Positions 22,513 to 33,616 of a stretch of 64,000 nt of DNA are shown in pieces. The stretch comes from Elephas maximus indicus (taxonomy: Eukaryota > Chordata > Mammalia > Proboscidea > Elephantidae). A program made the position numbers and the translations under genes. The notes under the pieces were generated by a model. The model did not search any database. It was not told the DNA's origin and saw nothing but the letters and a program-made list of their open reading frames with translations. Position 1 is the stretch's first letter; each line of letters begins with the position of its first letter. The stretch is from the NCBI RefSeq assembly GCF_024166365.1, contig NC_064820.1, forward strand, positions 66,379,501-66,443,500, given 5' to 3'.

Positions 22513-25500
22513 CACAAATAGGTTCGTTTTTTACATTGGTTTTCCCAGTGTGGGTTGACAGAGACCTGAAATCTGTTTTAGCTTCAAAATCTCAGAAACT
22601 GTGAGTCTAGAATTAGACATTTCAGTTTGTCACTTCTTCAATTTTTTGAAAAGATCCCGTGAAAAAAATCATCATTTCCTCTGGTGGGCAGGCTGTTTCC
22701 ATCCCAAATAAATTAAATCCATCTGGTTGCAATCATGGCCGACTATACCTTCTGGGGCTATACCTTCCATTATTTTCCATTTTCTATTTAATCTTATTCA
22801 ATTTCAACGCATTGTATAAAATATTCAGAAGTGAAAGAAACAGAGATGATCGATTAGGCCAATACTCCATTTACTGATGTGGAAATTGAGGCCCATTTCT
22901 TGGTTTGTATTTTCTAAGTGAATAGAAGCCTCTAGCCTATAGTAAGAAGACTAATATAAAAGGTGCAATTACTTCCAGGTTTGTCACATTAAAAATAAAA
23001 TAGCCTTAAGCTTGATATCAACAAATAACATAATTTAAGAGTCTGGTGAAAAGATTAGGAGAATAGTGTTATTACACATGCTTCCCCGTCTTGCCACATT
23101 CCAGGAAAGGATATGGACTCTTTAATGATATATGGAATGACATACCCATCTGGGCTCTGAACCAGGAATGCTGGGTTGCCTGACTCTGACGTCACTAACA
23201 TAAACTGACTCATTTGGACTTTGAAACCTTATAGTGGGGGAATTGTGGTTTTCTGGATTGTTCTATCTGAGATGCAGAAAGACTTTAAAAATAAGTTCAG
23301 TAAACACACAGTGTGTGATCAAAGACTTGGGAGAGTGATATTATATGAATGCCTGTCTGAGAAGCAGAACCTCAATTAGGAAGAGGCATGGGGAAATTTA
23401 TTTTAGGAACTATGATTAGGCTACTGGCTGCCAAGAATGACTTGCTTAAATTACTTCCATTGGTTGCCTATTGGAAGCAGACTTGCTGGAACACCAGTCC
23501 AAGTAATGGAGGACAGTATGCAAGGAGAATTTGGTTAGCTGAGATTCAAGGGGAGGGGCCTTAAAATGAAAATCGAGACTATATTCTCAACATTCTTTCA
23601 TTATAAAGGACAAAGACCCACTCTAACCAGCTCAAATTAAAACAAAAAATCAAGCTCAGTAATTGATAGACCTCACCTGGCCATCACAGACACCTATGGG
23701 CATAAAGCAAAACACAGTTGGACCTCCTAGAGCCTGAAACTTGGAACTACAAAGTCAGTAACTGATGTCCTGAGAGATCTCTCTTCCCCTCCTTCCTAAT
23801 CAATACATATTTACCAATTCATATAATACACCTATATCAATAAGCAAAACATACAAAGATCCCATCCTTGTTGAACACTGTATTCCAACTTTCCTTTCTC
23901 CCCTCTCTCATTTCTACACCTCATTGCTCATCTGTTCCATTCTTCTCCTTACAAACGAACTTCTCTGGTTCACTCCCAGTCTCTGCTCCCCTGTAAGTTC
24001 AGCAGGGATCGACTATGTCAGACAGTCCACCTCTGATTCCCTGAGATCTTTCGGCTCTAGTATTCAACTAAAAGTTTACAGCTGACCACTGGTTGGCTTT
24101 CGGTCAGAGGTTATTCCTAATCCAGGGTACAGGGTACAAACATAGATGTCTAGGCTGACCTCTTCAGCTAGGGTCATTGATGGATGCAGTTCCTAGAAAA
24201 ATGGGTTATGGCTGAGGTGGACACCCTGAAATATACCTACTACTAGATTATGTATTTTATTTCTCTGAATTTATACAAGTCTCCTCTGATAAATTCTAGA
24301 ATACGTCCCTGACTACACCATGCTACTGAATCTTCCTTTGCTATCACCAATTTAAAGATGATATGGTCAATTTTTGCCAAAGTTTTTATCATTCTATCAT
24401 ACCACCAGCCTTTTTGTTGGGCAGAATTCAGAACCAAATAGAAATTTTCCTCAACTCTTCTGCTTCTAAATGATGTAATTGTCAGCAAGGCAAGTCAACA
24501 ATTTACCAGATGCTCTGATGTTAGCAGAAGGACACTTCTAGCATATGTCCAGCTAGAGTAATGAGGTATTTCAACAATCTTGTTTCTGTGCCAAATTTCA
24601 GGAAAACATCATGTATATTATAGTCTAAGATTCTACAAGCCTTTGCCTAGTTTTAAGACCATGGCAGTGGTATACGACAGTCACGATATTACTTTGGTTT
24701 CTCATTCCTTTTATTCTATTGCAAGTACTCTTGGCTAAAGTCTTATCCTTAGGTTTATGCACATGATATGATATGATATATGATATGATACGATATGGCA
24801 GAATATGATACGATCTCAACTCTCAATTTGCACTTGCCATTGGGATTTCCCACTTTAAGGGGCCTTCCCTGGACTCGTTACATGCCATGTAAAACCCTTC
24901 GCAATGCCTTCCCACTCCATAAACTTTACACTTGATCTTGAAGAACAGTTCAAAAGCTACCTTGTGACACTTCAGTGATACTGATAAAAAAGAATGGGTC
25001 AAAATTAAATGATGTCTAATTTTGCACTGTGAAACATACAGAAGGTCAAGTAAGGAGTCCAGCCTTAGGAGGCCATGCTCAGGAGAAGCCTCTGTGAACA
25101 TCGGTAATGTGAGGATCTTGTCCGGTATGTGGAGGATGAATTGAGTCATTTGAAATCAAACTAGAACACATTCAGTGAGCAGAATCACAGACAACTGTCA
25201 CTAAGCTTTTCAAAGTTGGGGTCTCCAATTTCAGCTTCACAAATACAGGTACATAAACATCCACCATGACAACCTGTCACATACTGGTATAGCTGTTATA
25301 CATCTGCCTGGTACTTGACGGAATGATTTTCTTCATCGAAGTTGTCAAACTGGAAAATTCATCTGTTGCTGATGACAGTGGAACCTTCCTTTGCAGGGAG
25401 ACAGGTAGGATTGCCAGGAGACCACTAAAAATTGAGGCTTCGAAACAAATGATTTCTCCTGCTGAGACCATAGCTCCTGAACAGGCAAGCCTTGAAGCTT

Positions 25501-25639
25501 CTCTTACGAGATGTCTTCATCAAAATATATGCTTTCGCTCAACAGGATAAAATTTATTTTGCATACAATTATATCAGTCATGACCTACTGCAGTTTTAAA
25601 ATGACTCATGCTTTTCAAATAGCTACTACGTGAGTGATA
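22513..25639. other. No gene or clearly named repeat
   Basis: A 3.1 kb stretch without AfroSINE or RTE sequence. Frames of 64-108 codons (for example 24823-25149 minus) show no motif. An LTR or other old repeat could be hidden around 24.0-24.6 kb but I cannot identify it. Confidence 0.45.
24764..24812 (+). repeat. (TGATA)n pentanucleotide microsatellite
   Basis: Imperfect tandem TGATA/CGATA units (ATGATATGATATGATATATG and on), interrupted by GGCAGAA. Confidence 0.85.
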
Positions 25640-25860
25640 TCATTTAGCCCCCACAATAACGCTATGATAATGAGAGTAGTTCTTATTGTCATCATTCAGT
25701 GTAGGATGACACTGAAAGATTTGAGAAATTACGTGATTTGCTCAAAGGCTGGAGAAACTGCGTGACTTGCTCAAAGTCATATGCCCTGTGAGCAAAGTGA
25801 CTAGAACCTACTAGGTGCTCTGGCTCCTGACCTAACACTCCTCACCAAAGCACTGCATCT
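25640..25860 (-). mobile_element. MIR, antisense, with partial internal duplication
   Basis: Antisense MIR core: 'GAGAAATTACGTGATTTGCTC' is followed by a second, similar 'GAGAAACTGCGTGACTTGCTCAAAGTCA', then 'GTGCTCTGGCTCCTGACC'. The core block seems duplicated at 25719 and 25751. Confidence 0.65.
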
Positions 25861-25990
25861 TTTTTTCTCTTACATTGAGCAAATCTCATCTCATGGTTAT
25901 TCTTTTGGTTGAAAGTGGCTTCCACAGTTCATGCCCTCACATTTATATCCCAGCCATAAAGATGAGATACTTGCTAGCCACATGGCTCCA

Positions 25991-26386
25991 TACCCATTAC
26001 CAGTTGTCATTGAGTCAATTCGGACTGATAGCTCCCCTACAGGACAGAGTAGAACAGACTCCACAGGGTTTCCAAGGCCGTAATCTTTAAAAGGAGCCCT
26101 GGCGGCACAGTGATTAAGAGCTCGGCTGCTAATCATAAAGGTCCAGAGTACCAACCCACCAGCCACTCCTTGGAAACCCTATGGGGGCAGTTCTACTCTG
26201 TCCAATAGGGTCAATGTGAGTCAGAATCAAAGGCAATGGATTTCGTTTTTTTTTTTTTCTAATATTTAAGGATGCAAACTGCCATATCTTTCTCCCACTG
26301 GCGGCTGGTGGGTGGCTGGTGGGTTCCTTCTTACCTTTCCGTTGGGAGCCCAGCAATTAACCATGGTGCTACCAGGGCTCCTTTTG
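25991..26386 (-). mobile_element. AfroSINE, long subfamily, antisense, host of another AfroSINE
   Basis: Two halves (25991-26090 and 26270-26386) make one long-type copy, flanked by GGCTCCA at 25984-25990 and 26387-26393. A GGCTGGTGGGT unit is duplicated at about 26301-26322. Confidence 0.9.
26091..26260 (+). mobile_element. AfroSINE nested in an AfroSINE
   Basis: The sense copy begins AAGGAGCCCTGGCGGCACAG and ends in a T-rich tail. It is flanked by AATCTTTAA (26082-26090) and AATATTTAA (26261-26269), a 9 bp target duplication with one change inside the body of the host SINE. Confidence 0.93.
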
Positions 26387-26673
26387 GGCTCCACACAGCA
26401 GTAAGGAAAGCTGTAAAACATAATCTTTTTTTTTTTTTCTTTTTCCTAGGCAACCATGTGCCTTGCTAAAATTTAGGGGATATCTATTAATAAACGAAGA
26501 AGGAAAACTGGATGCTCTGAAAAGCCATCTTTGCATCCTTCCCAGGTGTGGCTCCTCTCTCACTGCAGCCAACTCCACCAGTGTGGATTCTGGAAGCTTA
26601 ATCACCTAAGTCCTGGAACTTGCACTTTTTTTTTTTTTTTAATCTGCTGCAATGAATCACCTGCATGCTCATC

Positions 26674-27753
26674 AAATCAGACCAGCTGTGGACACCAGCT
26701 CTGAGATCACCACTAAGGACTTCAAAAAGAAGGTTGTGGACAAAGGGGAGGATGGAAGAGATAAACCTGCTAATGGAAATGCTAAAGGAGAAAATGAGGA
26801 ACAGGAAGTGGACAGTGAGGTAGAAGGAGAAAAGGGAGAAAGAAGGTGGGGAGGAACGTTCTCCGAGGAAAAGGAGGAGGAAGAAGGCAGTGGTGAGGAA
26901 GAGGAGAGGTGAGGAGGCCGAGGCATCAACTGGACAAACTGGCAGCTGAACTTGATGAGAATGACAGTGTCGACACTAAGAAGCAGAAGACAAGTGAGGA
27001 TAACTAGACAGCAAAAAAAGAAAAGTTAAATTTAAAAGAAAAAAAGAAAAGTTAAATTTAAAAGAAAAAAAAAAAAAGGGCACCATCACCTAATCACCCT
27101 CCACTTCCCGTCTCAGAATCTAAATGTGGTCACCTTGGAGTAGAGAGTCCCTCCCTCCAGCCCACCACAGGCTGCACTACCACAGAACCAAAACCACAAT
27201 GTGCATTTGCAACAGAGGTAGAAAAAAGAACCAAAGCTTCCAAAATCCTGTTTTTTTTCCTTAAAAGTACTTTTAAAAGGAAAATTTGTATTTTTTATTT
27301 ACATTGTGTATTTTTGCACATACTGTTAGTAGTCAGTTATTTTTAATGATCTCAATGACCAAGCCTGCTTTCCAGAGCATTCTGTGTCGTACTTGTAACT
27401 TTATTTGTGACGTGAACATGCTTATTATAATCTCAAAGGAGATTTAAAAAATAAAAATAAACCTTGTGAAAAAAAGCAAAAACAACAACAAATACAATCT
27501 TATTCCCAGAATTCCAGTAACTTTTTTTGTGTGTGTGTACTTAGCTGTACTATAAGTAGTTGGTATACATGAAATGGTGAAAAAGGCCCATGAAAGGTTT
27601 TTTTGTTTGTTTGTTTTTCCTTTTGTTGGTCTACGAAGTTGTTCATCTGTCTGTCTATTTATTTTTGGCCTGTTTGATGTATGTGTGAAACAGTGTTGTC
27701 TAACAATAAACCAGAGTTTTATTTTGCTGAGTTGTTCTAAGAAAGAAAGAGAA
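26674..27753 (+). pseudogene. PTMA: Processed pseudogene of prothymosin alpha
   Basis: PTMA encodes a small, very acidic nuclear protein. An intronless copy is seen: the start region (TCAGAC at 26677, 'GTGGACACCAGCTCTGAGATCACC'), the Asp/Glu-rich middle (26810-26910) and the C-terminal KKQK nuclear-localisation part with a TAG stop at 27005-27007. A typical 3' UTR follows, with AATAAA at about 27704 ('CAACAATAAACCAGAG') and an A-rich end (AAGAAAGAAAGAGAA). The initiator ATG position reads AAA (26674-26676), one base is missing after TCAGAC, and TGA stops interrupt the acidic region (26911, 26947). An ATG at 26652 opens an 86-codon frame through part of it, which I regard as chance. The 3' UTR carries a tandem duplication of about 29 bases. 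Confidence 0.95.
27015..27077 (+). repeat. Tandem duplication in the PTMA pseudogene 3' UTR
   Basis: The unit AAAAGAAAAGTTAAATTTAA plus trailing AAGAAAA occurs twice in succession, followed by a longer A-run. In PTMA I expect one copy, so it probably arose by slippage. Confidence 0.8.
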
Positions 27754-27879
27754 CAATTTTGGGAAGACAAACGTCTGCTATACAGTATCCAAAGAGAATA
27801 CCGAAAAGAAGTGAGTCTTGTTTGGTGTGATGCAATTTTAAGAACAATATTTTTTGGTGTTGAAATGGGATCTTCTAAA

Positions 27880-28926
27880 TGACTAAATTATGGATAACAT
27901 TTCAAAGAATGGGAATTCCAGAATATCTAATTGTGCTCATGAGAAATCTGTACATAGATCAACAGGCAGTTGTTCAAACAAAACAAAGGGATACTGCGTA
28001 GTTTAAAGTTAGGAAAGGTGTGTGTCAGGGTTCTACCCCTTCACCATACTTATCCGATCTGTATGCTGAGCAAATAATCCAAGAAGCTGGGCTATATGAA
28101 GAAGAATGGGGCATCAGGATTGGAGGACGACTCATTAACAACCCGAGATATTCAAATGACACAACCCTGCTTGCTGAAAGTGAAGAGGACTTGAAGCACT
28201 TACTGATGAAGATCAAAGACCACAGCCTTCAGTATGGATTACAGTTCAACATAAAACGAAAATTCTCACAACTGGACCAACAAGCAACATCATGATAAAT
28301 GGAGAAAATATTGAAGTTGTCAAGGATTTCATTTTACTTGCATCTACAATCAATGCCTGTGGAAGCAGCAGCCAAGAAATCAAATCATGCATTGGGCGAA
28401 TCTGCTGAAAAAACCTCTTTAAAGTGTTAAAAAGCAACGATGTCATTCTAAGGACTAAGATGCGCCTGACCCAAGCCATGGTGTTTCAGCTGTCTCTTAT
28501 TCATGCGAAATCTGGACAATGAATCAGGAGGACTGAAGAATAATTGATGTTTTTATTTTATTTTATTTTTTATATATATAATGGTGTGTTGGCGAAGAAT
28601 ATTGAATAAACCATGGACTGCCAAAGAACGAACAAATCTACTTTGGAAGAAGTATAGCCAAAATGCTCCTTAGAAGCAAGGATGGCAAGACTTTGTCTCA
28701 TATACTTTGGACATGTTGTTAGGAAGGGCCAGTCCCTGGAGAAGGACATCACGCTGTGTAAAGTACAGGGTCAGTGAAAAAAAGGAAGACCCTCAACTAG
28801 ATGGACTGACACAGTGGTGCAACGATAGGGTCAATCGTAACAACAATCATGAGGATGTCACAGGGCCAGGCAGTGTTTTGTCCTCTAAGCTAGAACTGAC
28901 TCTTCAACACCTAATAATAACAACAA
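27880..28926 (+). mobile_element. RTE1-type LINE 3' fragment, sense, 5'-truncated
   Basis: It begins in the RT region (AAATTATGGATAACATTTCAA) and ends with the 3' tail AACACCTAATAATAACAACAA. Motif C reads YSND instead of YADD (28148-28159), so the catalytic box is damaged. The open piece 28020-28295 holds 'EEDLKHLLMKIKDHSLQYGL'. An (ATTTT)n run has grown inside it at 28549-28572. Confidence 0.92.
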
Positions 28927-29230
28927 ATGACTCCTAGAAAGTCACCAAGCAATTGCTGTCCTGGACTACCCAGTTCCCAGAAAACTTTAGTATGGGAGAT
29001 TCAGCCACATTTGTGTAAGCACTTTGGAATTTACAAAATTATTTCACAAACATTCCATAAACTTTTGAGAAAATTGCATGATCCAATTTTAACATAAACG
29101 AACACTTGTATTAAAATGGGAGGGGCTTGAGAAGGACTGGATGTTGTACTGAAGCCCATTCTAGAATGAAATAACTAAAAAGACTTAGTTCTATAATTGT
29201 TTTTAATATCTCTTTGTTTAATCTAAGTGT
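28927..29230. other. No recognised feature
   Basis: Nothing I can support. Confidence 0.45.
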
Positions 29231-29436
29231 ACAATCCCTGGGTGGCATACTAATTACTAACTTGACTGCTAACTGAGAGGTTGGTGGTTCAAACCCACCC
29301 AGTGGTACCACAAAAGAAAGGCCTGGCAATCTGTTTCTGTAGAGATTACAGCCAAGTAACCCTATGGAGCACAGTTCTACTGTGTAACACACAGAGTCGT
29401 CATGAATGGGAATCAACTTGACAGCAATGGAAAAGA
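29231..29436 (+). mobile_element. AfroSINE, 'CACACA' subfamily, sense
   Basis: Head 'ATCCCTGGGTGGCATAC', B box 'GGTGGTTCAAACCC', 'GAAAGGCCTGGCAATCTGTTTCTG', then 'GAGCACAGTTCTACTGTG' and 'AATCAACTTGACAGCAATGG'. Confidence 0.9.
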
Positions 29437-31739
29437 ACGAAAGAACCTAACTAAAAAGACTTGAGTTTGAAGCCCTTGATTCTGGCTCTCACTGTGAAAT
29501 AAAGATATAGCAGGGGGCCTTCAACGTTCTTCCATTGGTAGAATAGTTTCAAAAGAGAAATCTGATAGGCCAGAAGACAAAGCCTAATGAACAGTGAAAG
29601 TTAAGCAAAGGTAGAAGCTAAGAAAATCATTTATTTCTTGGAAGAGCTGAGTTCCAGAATAGCACAGATCCTGACAGTGAGGACAGATAAAATTCCTTCC
29701 TTGGCTGCTTTCACCTTTCTTTGGGGTTTTTTTCCTCCCTGACATTCATTCTTCCTCTTACTTCCACTTCTATCTTTTTAGTAGATTTTGAATAATTTTC
29801 CCTTGCATTTTTAACTATACTAGTAGCCCTTTTATAGCAGCTTTGTATGTGTTATGCATATAAAAAGGAAAGTCCTTTGACATCTCAAAAGGTAATGACT
29901 GGATTCATTCAATTAGAGGCAAGAATACTTTGTTTCTCTTTTGGGAGTTTCTCCGGAAGCTGCACTGACAAAGCAAAGCAAGTACTGGGTGAGATGAAAT
30001 TCCTCCTTTTGCGTAATCGCAGGAGCCTGGGCTTGCCATTTCACAAAGCATTGCCTTCTCCACTCAGCAGAGTAAAGCAATAGCCCCCAGGGCAATCTTG
30101 TAATTATCCACAGCTCTGCTCTTACAAGGCGGTATGCAGATTGAGCTCATTTATCAACTCTTCACTTATCTAGGGTGATTATTTTAAATACAGTAAAAGT
30201 TGCTACCTTAAGAAAAAGGTGGATTGTTCCTCCACTGAAGGTTTGGTCTGAATAAGGTTATATCTGAATGTTTCCAACTGAGCCTCCAGGTAGAAATACG
30301 TGCTTTTCCATCAGCCTTGTCTATCTCACTTTGAACCATTGTTATCACTTGTTTCTAGTGCACTCTCATGGATGAACCACCCTGGCTCATCATTTCAGCA
30401 CTGGAGTCCCTTGGACCTTTCTCTTTCCTCCCGAGTCTCAAATGCACTGGAAAGCCCACTACTCTATCTCCATCCAAAAATAACTGATGCCCTCAACAAT
30501 GCGTCTGCACAGAGCTATACAGACTAGCCTCCGTCCCTCCACAACTTTCCCATGAGCCCTGGGCTCATTCCAGATAGGTTAGGAATCCAGATTCCTCCTC
30601 TCAGGCCTGGAACGCAGTCCTAACCAGGGCTGAGGGCATCCAATATTGGCCTCCAGTGAGGCCTTCTCTTGCAGAAATGCCCAAATGATGTGGTGTTCCC
30701 AAGGATCTCTGGGTAACAACTGACTTGCTTCTGACTCCTGGTTCTTCACTTTCTATACCTACCACACTGACTCAGTCCCAGGGCCAGGCTTCTAACGCAG
30801 AGCCTTCTCCTTAGGGCTGACAGTTCCTCAACCTAATCCCAGCTATACCTGTAAGACGAGACCAGCACTGAACCCTCCTTTGGCAGGAAATCTGGATGCT
30901 CTGTCCTCCCCCTGTCAGCCTCCCAGGGCTAGAGTCTTGCCCCACACTGTAGCTGGAGTCCTGTCACTTAAATACAGATTTCCCCCCAAGGACAATAGCC
31001 CACCTCGTTGGCTACTGACCCTCAATTGCTATAAAAAGAGGAAAAATTGGTGCTATTTGTTGAATGCACATGCCAAGCCCTAGGCTAGTATCTGATCTAT
31101 TAGTGGCCTAGGGCCCCACACACATTGGCTCTAATATCCCTCATGTAATATTCTTTTTTTTTTTTTTTTAATATTCTAGTCAAGTGGTATCATACATGCA
31201 TTTCAATTTAGGCTTATTCAAGTACACATGCCCCCACAAGAATTAAAAGATATGCAAAGTATTTCTCTTTTTTTCCTTTTTTATACTGTACATTTACTGT
31301 ATATATTGCATACCTAATTTATGATAAATGAAGACTCCAGGCCCAGGGCCAATCATTGCTGAATAGCACCCAAACTGCCAGGCAGCCTCTCTGGACTCTG
31401 TCTACTCAGCCACGTCAGCAGGCCATCTCCTTAGCCTGAGTCTTCAGACAAATGTGTCTCCAAGCCTTTGATCAGGCCCCTTTCCTCCAGAGTTGTCAGA
31501 GGTTGTATCAGCTGATGACATAGCAGCAAGGGCATCACCGTTTGAGACTATGTGCAGTGGAGCATGCTTACATCAGCTAGCTTGGGTTCCACATGTTCCT
31601 ACCAGTCCTGAGAAGGGAGCAATGCTCAGCATTTTGCAGTTAGCAACAAAGGAGCGCTATCTGAACACTTTACCTCAGCGATCCAGAAAATTCAGGACTG
31701 CTATTGTTTCTGCCCTTTCTGAGTTCTCCTCCTACTTGT
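29437..31739. other. Repeat-poor, no gene recognised
   Basis: C/T-rich stretches and a T-run at 31152-31170. Open frames of 60-78 codons lack recognisable domains. An internal exon without a long frame cannot be excluded by eye. Confidence 0.4.
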
Positions 31740-31860
31740 ACCTACAACTAGTTGCCAACTTGAGCAAATCACCTAACCCTTTTGGGCCTCTGGTTCCTTA
31801 TGTGCGTAATGAAGTGGGTGAACCAGATGCTCTTTCTTGCCCCTTCCAACTCTAACATTC
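31740..31860 (+). mobile_element. MIR fragment, sense
   Basis: 'CAACTTGAGCAAATCACCTAACCC', 'GGGCCTCTGGTTCCTTATGTG', then 'CTTCCAACTCTAACATTCTATAG' match the MIR core and its common 3' variant. Confidence 0.7.
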
Positions 31861-32969
31861 TATAGTTCCTTCTATGAAAAAGATATTTTCCACCAAGCCC
31901 CTGGCTCCTGTTGTTGCACAAAGACACAGCCCAAAGCTTTCAAGTGAGCTCTAGAGTGCAGCTTGATGGAAGGTCTTCTGGCCCAGCCTTGATGATTTTT
32001 CCACATTATATCCGAATTCTAAGGTCTATTACCTGATGTGCTTCTGGTGAAACTGGGTAGGGAGATGAGGGGGAAAGTGTACCGTGGGGTGATCCTGTCT
32101 GGGCTGAAAGTTATGGCAGTGTCATTGGAGAAGATTACCATTCTCATATCAAGGGGCAATGGAATATTCTTTGTATACTTTGACTTATATCACATTTCTC
32201 TGCACAAGCTGGAAGAAAGAAAGGAGGGGGGACAGGGGAAGGGGAGGAGCAGAGGGAGGGAGGAAGGAAGCCCCTGGAAAGGTCAAATCTTACCAAAAGT
32301 CAGTATGATTTTATTTCTGCGTGTAAGATAGTTTCACAAATGAAAAAGTTATGATAGATGAGTAACAACATTTCATCTTTAAAAGATTCTGGCTATTTAA
32401 GGCCAAGGGCATTGGCAAAGAAAAGCTCTTATACATTCAACTTTCTCTCCCAATCACTCCAATCCAGATAGCTTGGATGAACCTGAAGACAGCCCTTGAT
32501 TGGACCATTTACTTGCTCCTCTGCATCCAAGTTGCTCTGGGGACCAGATGTTCTCTGATTTCTCTGAACTAACGCATTTCATCAAACCAACTTGATGCAC
32601 TGCTCTGCCTAGCCCTCAGCAGACAACTCCTGAGACTGCCTAAAAGCAGATTAGCTTCTTGCTCCCTTTGAATTTGCATCCAGATGAAATCTAGTTCAAG
32701 GAAACAGCAAAGGCAGCCTTAAAAGGGAAAAGCAAAGGGGATTTCACAAGGGGCAGAGGTAGCTGCTGGGACTCCAGCTCAGCAACTTTTTGGTTGGCAT
32801 TAAGCAGCTTCTCAGATGCTCTAAGGCCCACTGGCAACATTCTGCTCATGGCATCCATGCAGTCTGTTGCCATCTCTCCCACAAGGCTTTTCTGGATTTC
32901 TACCTTCTTTCCCATCTTTCTGAGGCTGAAAATAGTCTCTCTCCCCTCCTTCTGAACTTCATACTCTCA
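31861..32969. other. No gene; one G-rich block
   Basis: Apart from the purine/G-rich block at 32214-32270, nothing is recognised. Confidence 0.4.
32214..32270 (+). repeat. Purine/G-rich tract with G-quadruplex potential
   Basis: Seven or so G-runs of three or more lie within about 50 bases (GGAGGGGGGACAGGGGAAGG and on), fitting the G3+N1-7 pattern on the plus strand. Confidence 0.6.
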
Positions 32970-33190
32970 GGGTACTTACTACGTTCAACGGTTTAGCAAT
33001 TTGAAATTGGCTGCCAGCCTAAATGTTGGTGGTTCAAACCCAAGAAGTGACTCCATGGGAGAAAGACCTGGCAATCTGCTCCCTGCTTCGGTAAAGATTA
33101 CAGCCAAGAAAACCCTATGGAGTAGTTCTACTCTGTGCCACATGTTGTTGCCATGAGTTTGGTGCTGACTCAGTGACAGCTAACAACAGA
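32970..33190 (+). mobile_element. AfroSINE, old sense copy
   Basis: 'CAACGGTTTAGCAATTTG', 'GGTGGTTCAAACCCAAG', 'AGACCTGGCAATCTGCTC', 'GAAAACCCTATGGAGTAG' and an end 'GACTCAGTGACAGCTAACAACAG'. The CTAACAACA ending is the RTE-like tail. Confidence 0.88.
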
Positions 33191-33214
33191 TTTGCTACCA
33201 TTATAATATGTCCT

Positions 33215-33325
33215 TCTAGAAATTAAGTTCCTTGAAGACTGGGATCACTTGGGAAAACTTAATAAGTTACACAGTGCCTGGAACACAGCAGGGACTTGAT
33301 AAATATTTAGCAAAATAAAAAATGA
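33215..33325 (+). mobile_element. L2 or MIR 3'-end relic
   Basis: 'AGTTCCTTGAAGACTGGGATCACTTGG' and 'CAGTGCCTGGAACACAGCAGGGACTTGATAAATATTTAG' have the shared CORE-SINE/L2 3'-end layout. Confidence 0.65.
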
Positions 33326-33418
33326 AAGAATAAGTGATAAATTAACTAAATCAGTTTCTGACCCCCTTGCCCCTCTCTCATAGTATGAGCTGTTGTTTTT
33401 TATTAAAGGGAAGTTATT

Positions 33419-33616
33419 TTTAGGTTCCCTTGCATAGATTCCTACTCATGGCGACCCAGTGTGACAGAGTAGAACTGCCCCCATAGGGTTTCCTAGGCTG
33501 TAATCTTTACCGGAGCAGATCATCAGGTCTTTCTCATATAGCTGCTGGGTGGGTTCAACCACCAACCTTTCAGTTTGCAGCCAAGCACTTAACCATTGCA
33601 TTACCAGGACTCCTAA
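33419..33616 (-). mobile_element. AfroSINE, long subfamily, antisense
   Basis: 'GACAGAGTAGAACTGCCCCC', 'GTAATCTTTACCGGAGCAGA', 'TCAGGTCTTTCTC' and antisense head 'CACTTAACCATTGC'. TAAAGGGAAGTTATTT (left) and TAAAGGGATAATTT (right) look like an imperfect target duplication. Confidence 0.9.

Noticed and set aside
26652..26912. 86-codon frame similar to prothymosin alpha, possibly a live gene
   Set aside because: The true start codon is lost, the frame is shifted, and stops interrupt the acidic region. The ATG used here lies upstream by chance.
31493..31855. 120-codon plus-strand frame
   Set aside because: Its last third runs through a MIR fragment and no domain is visible.
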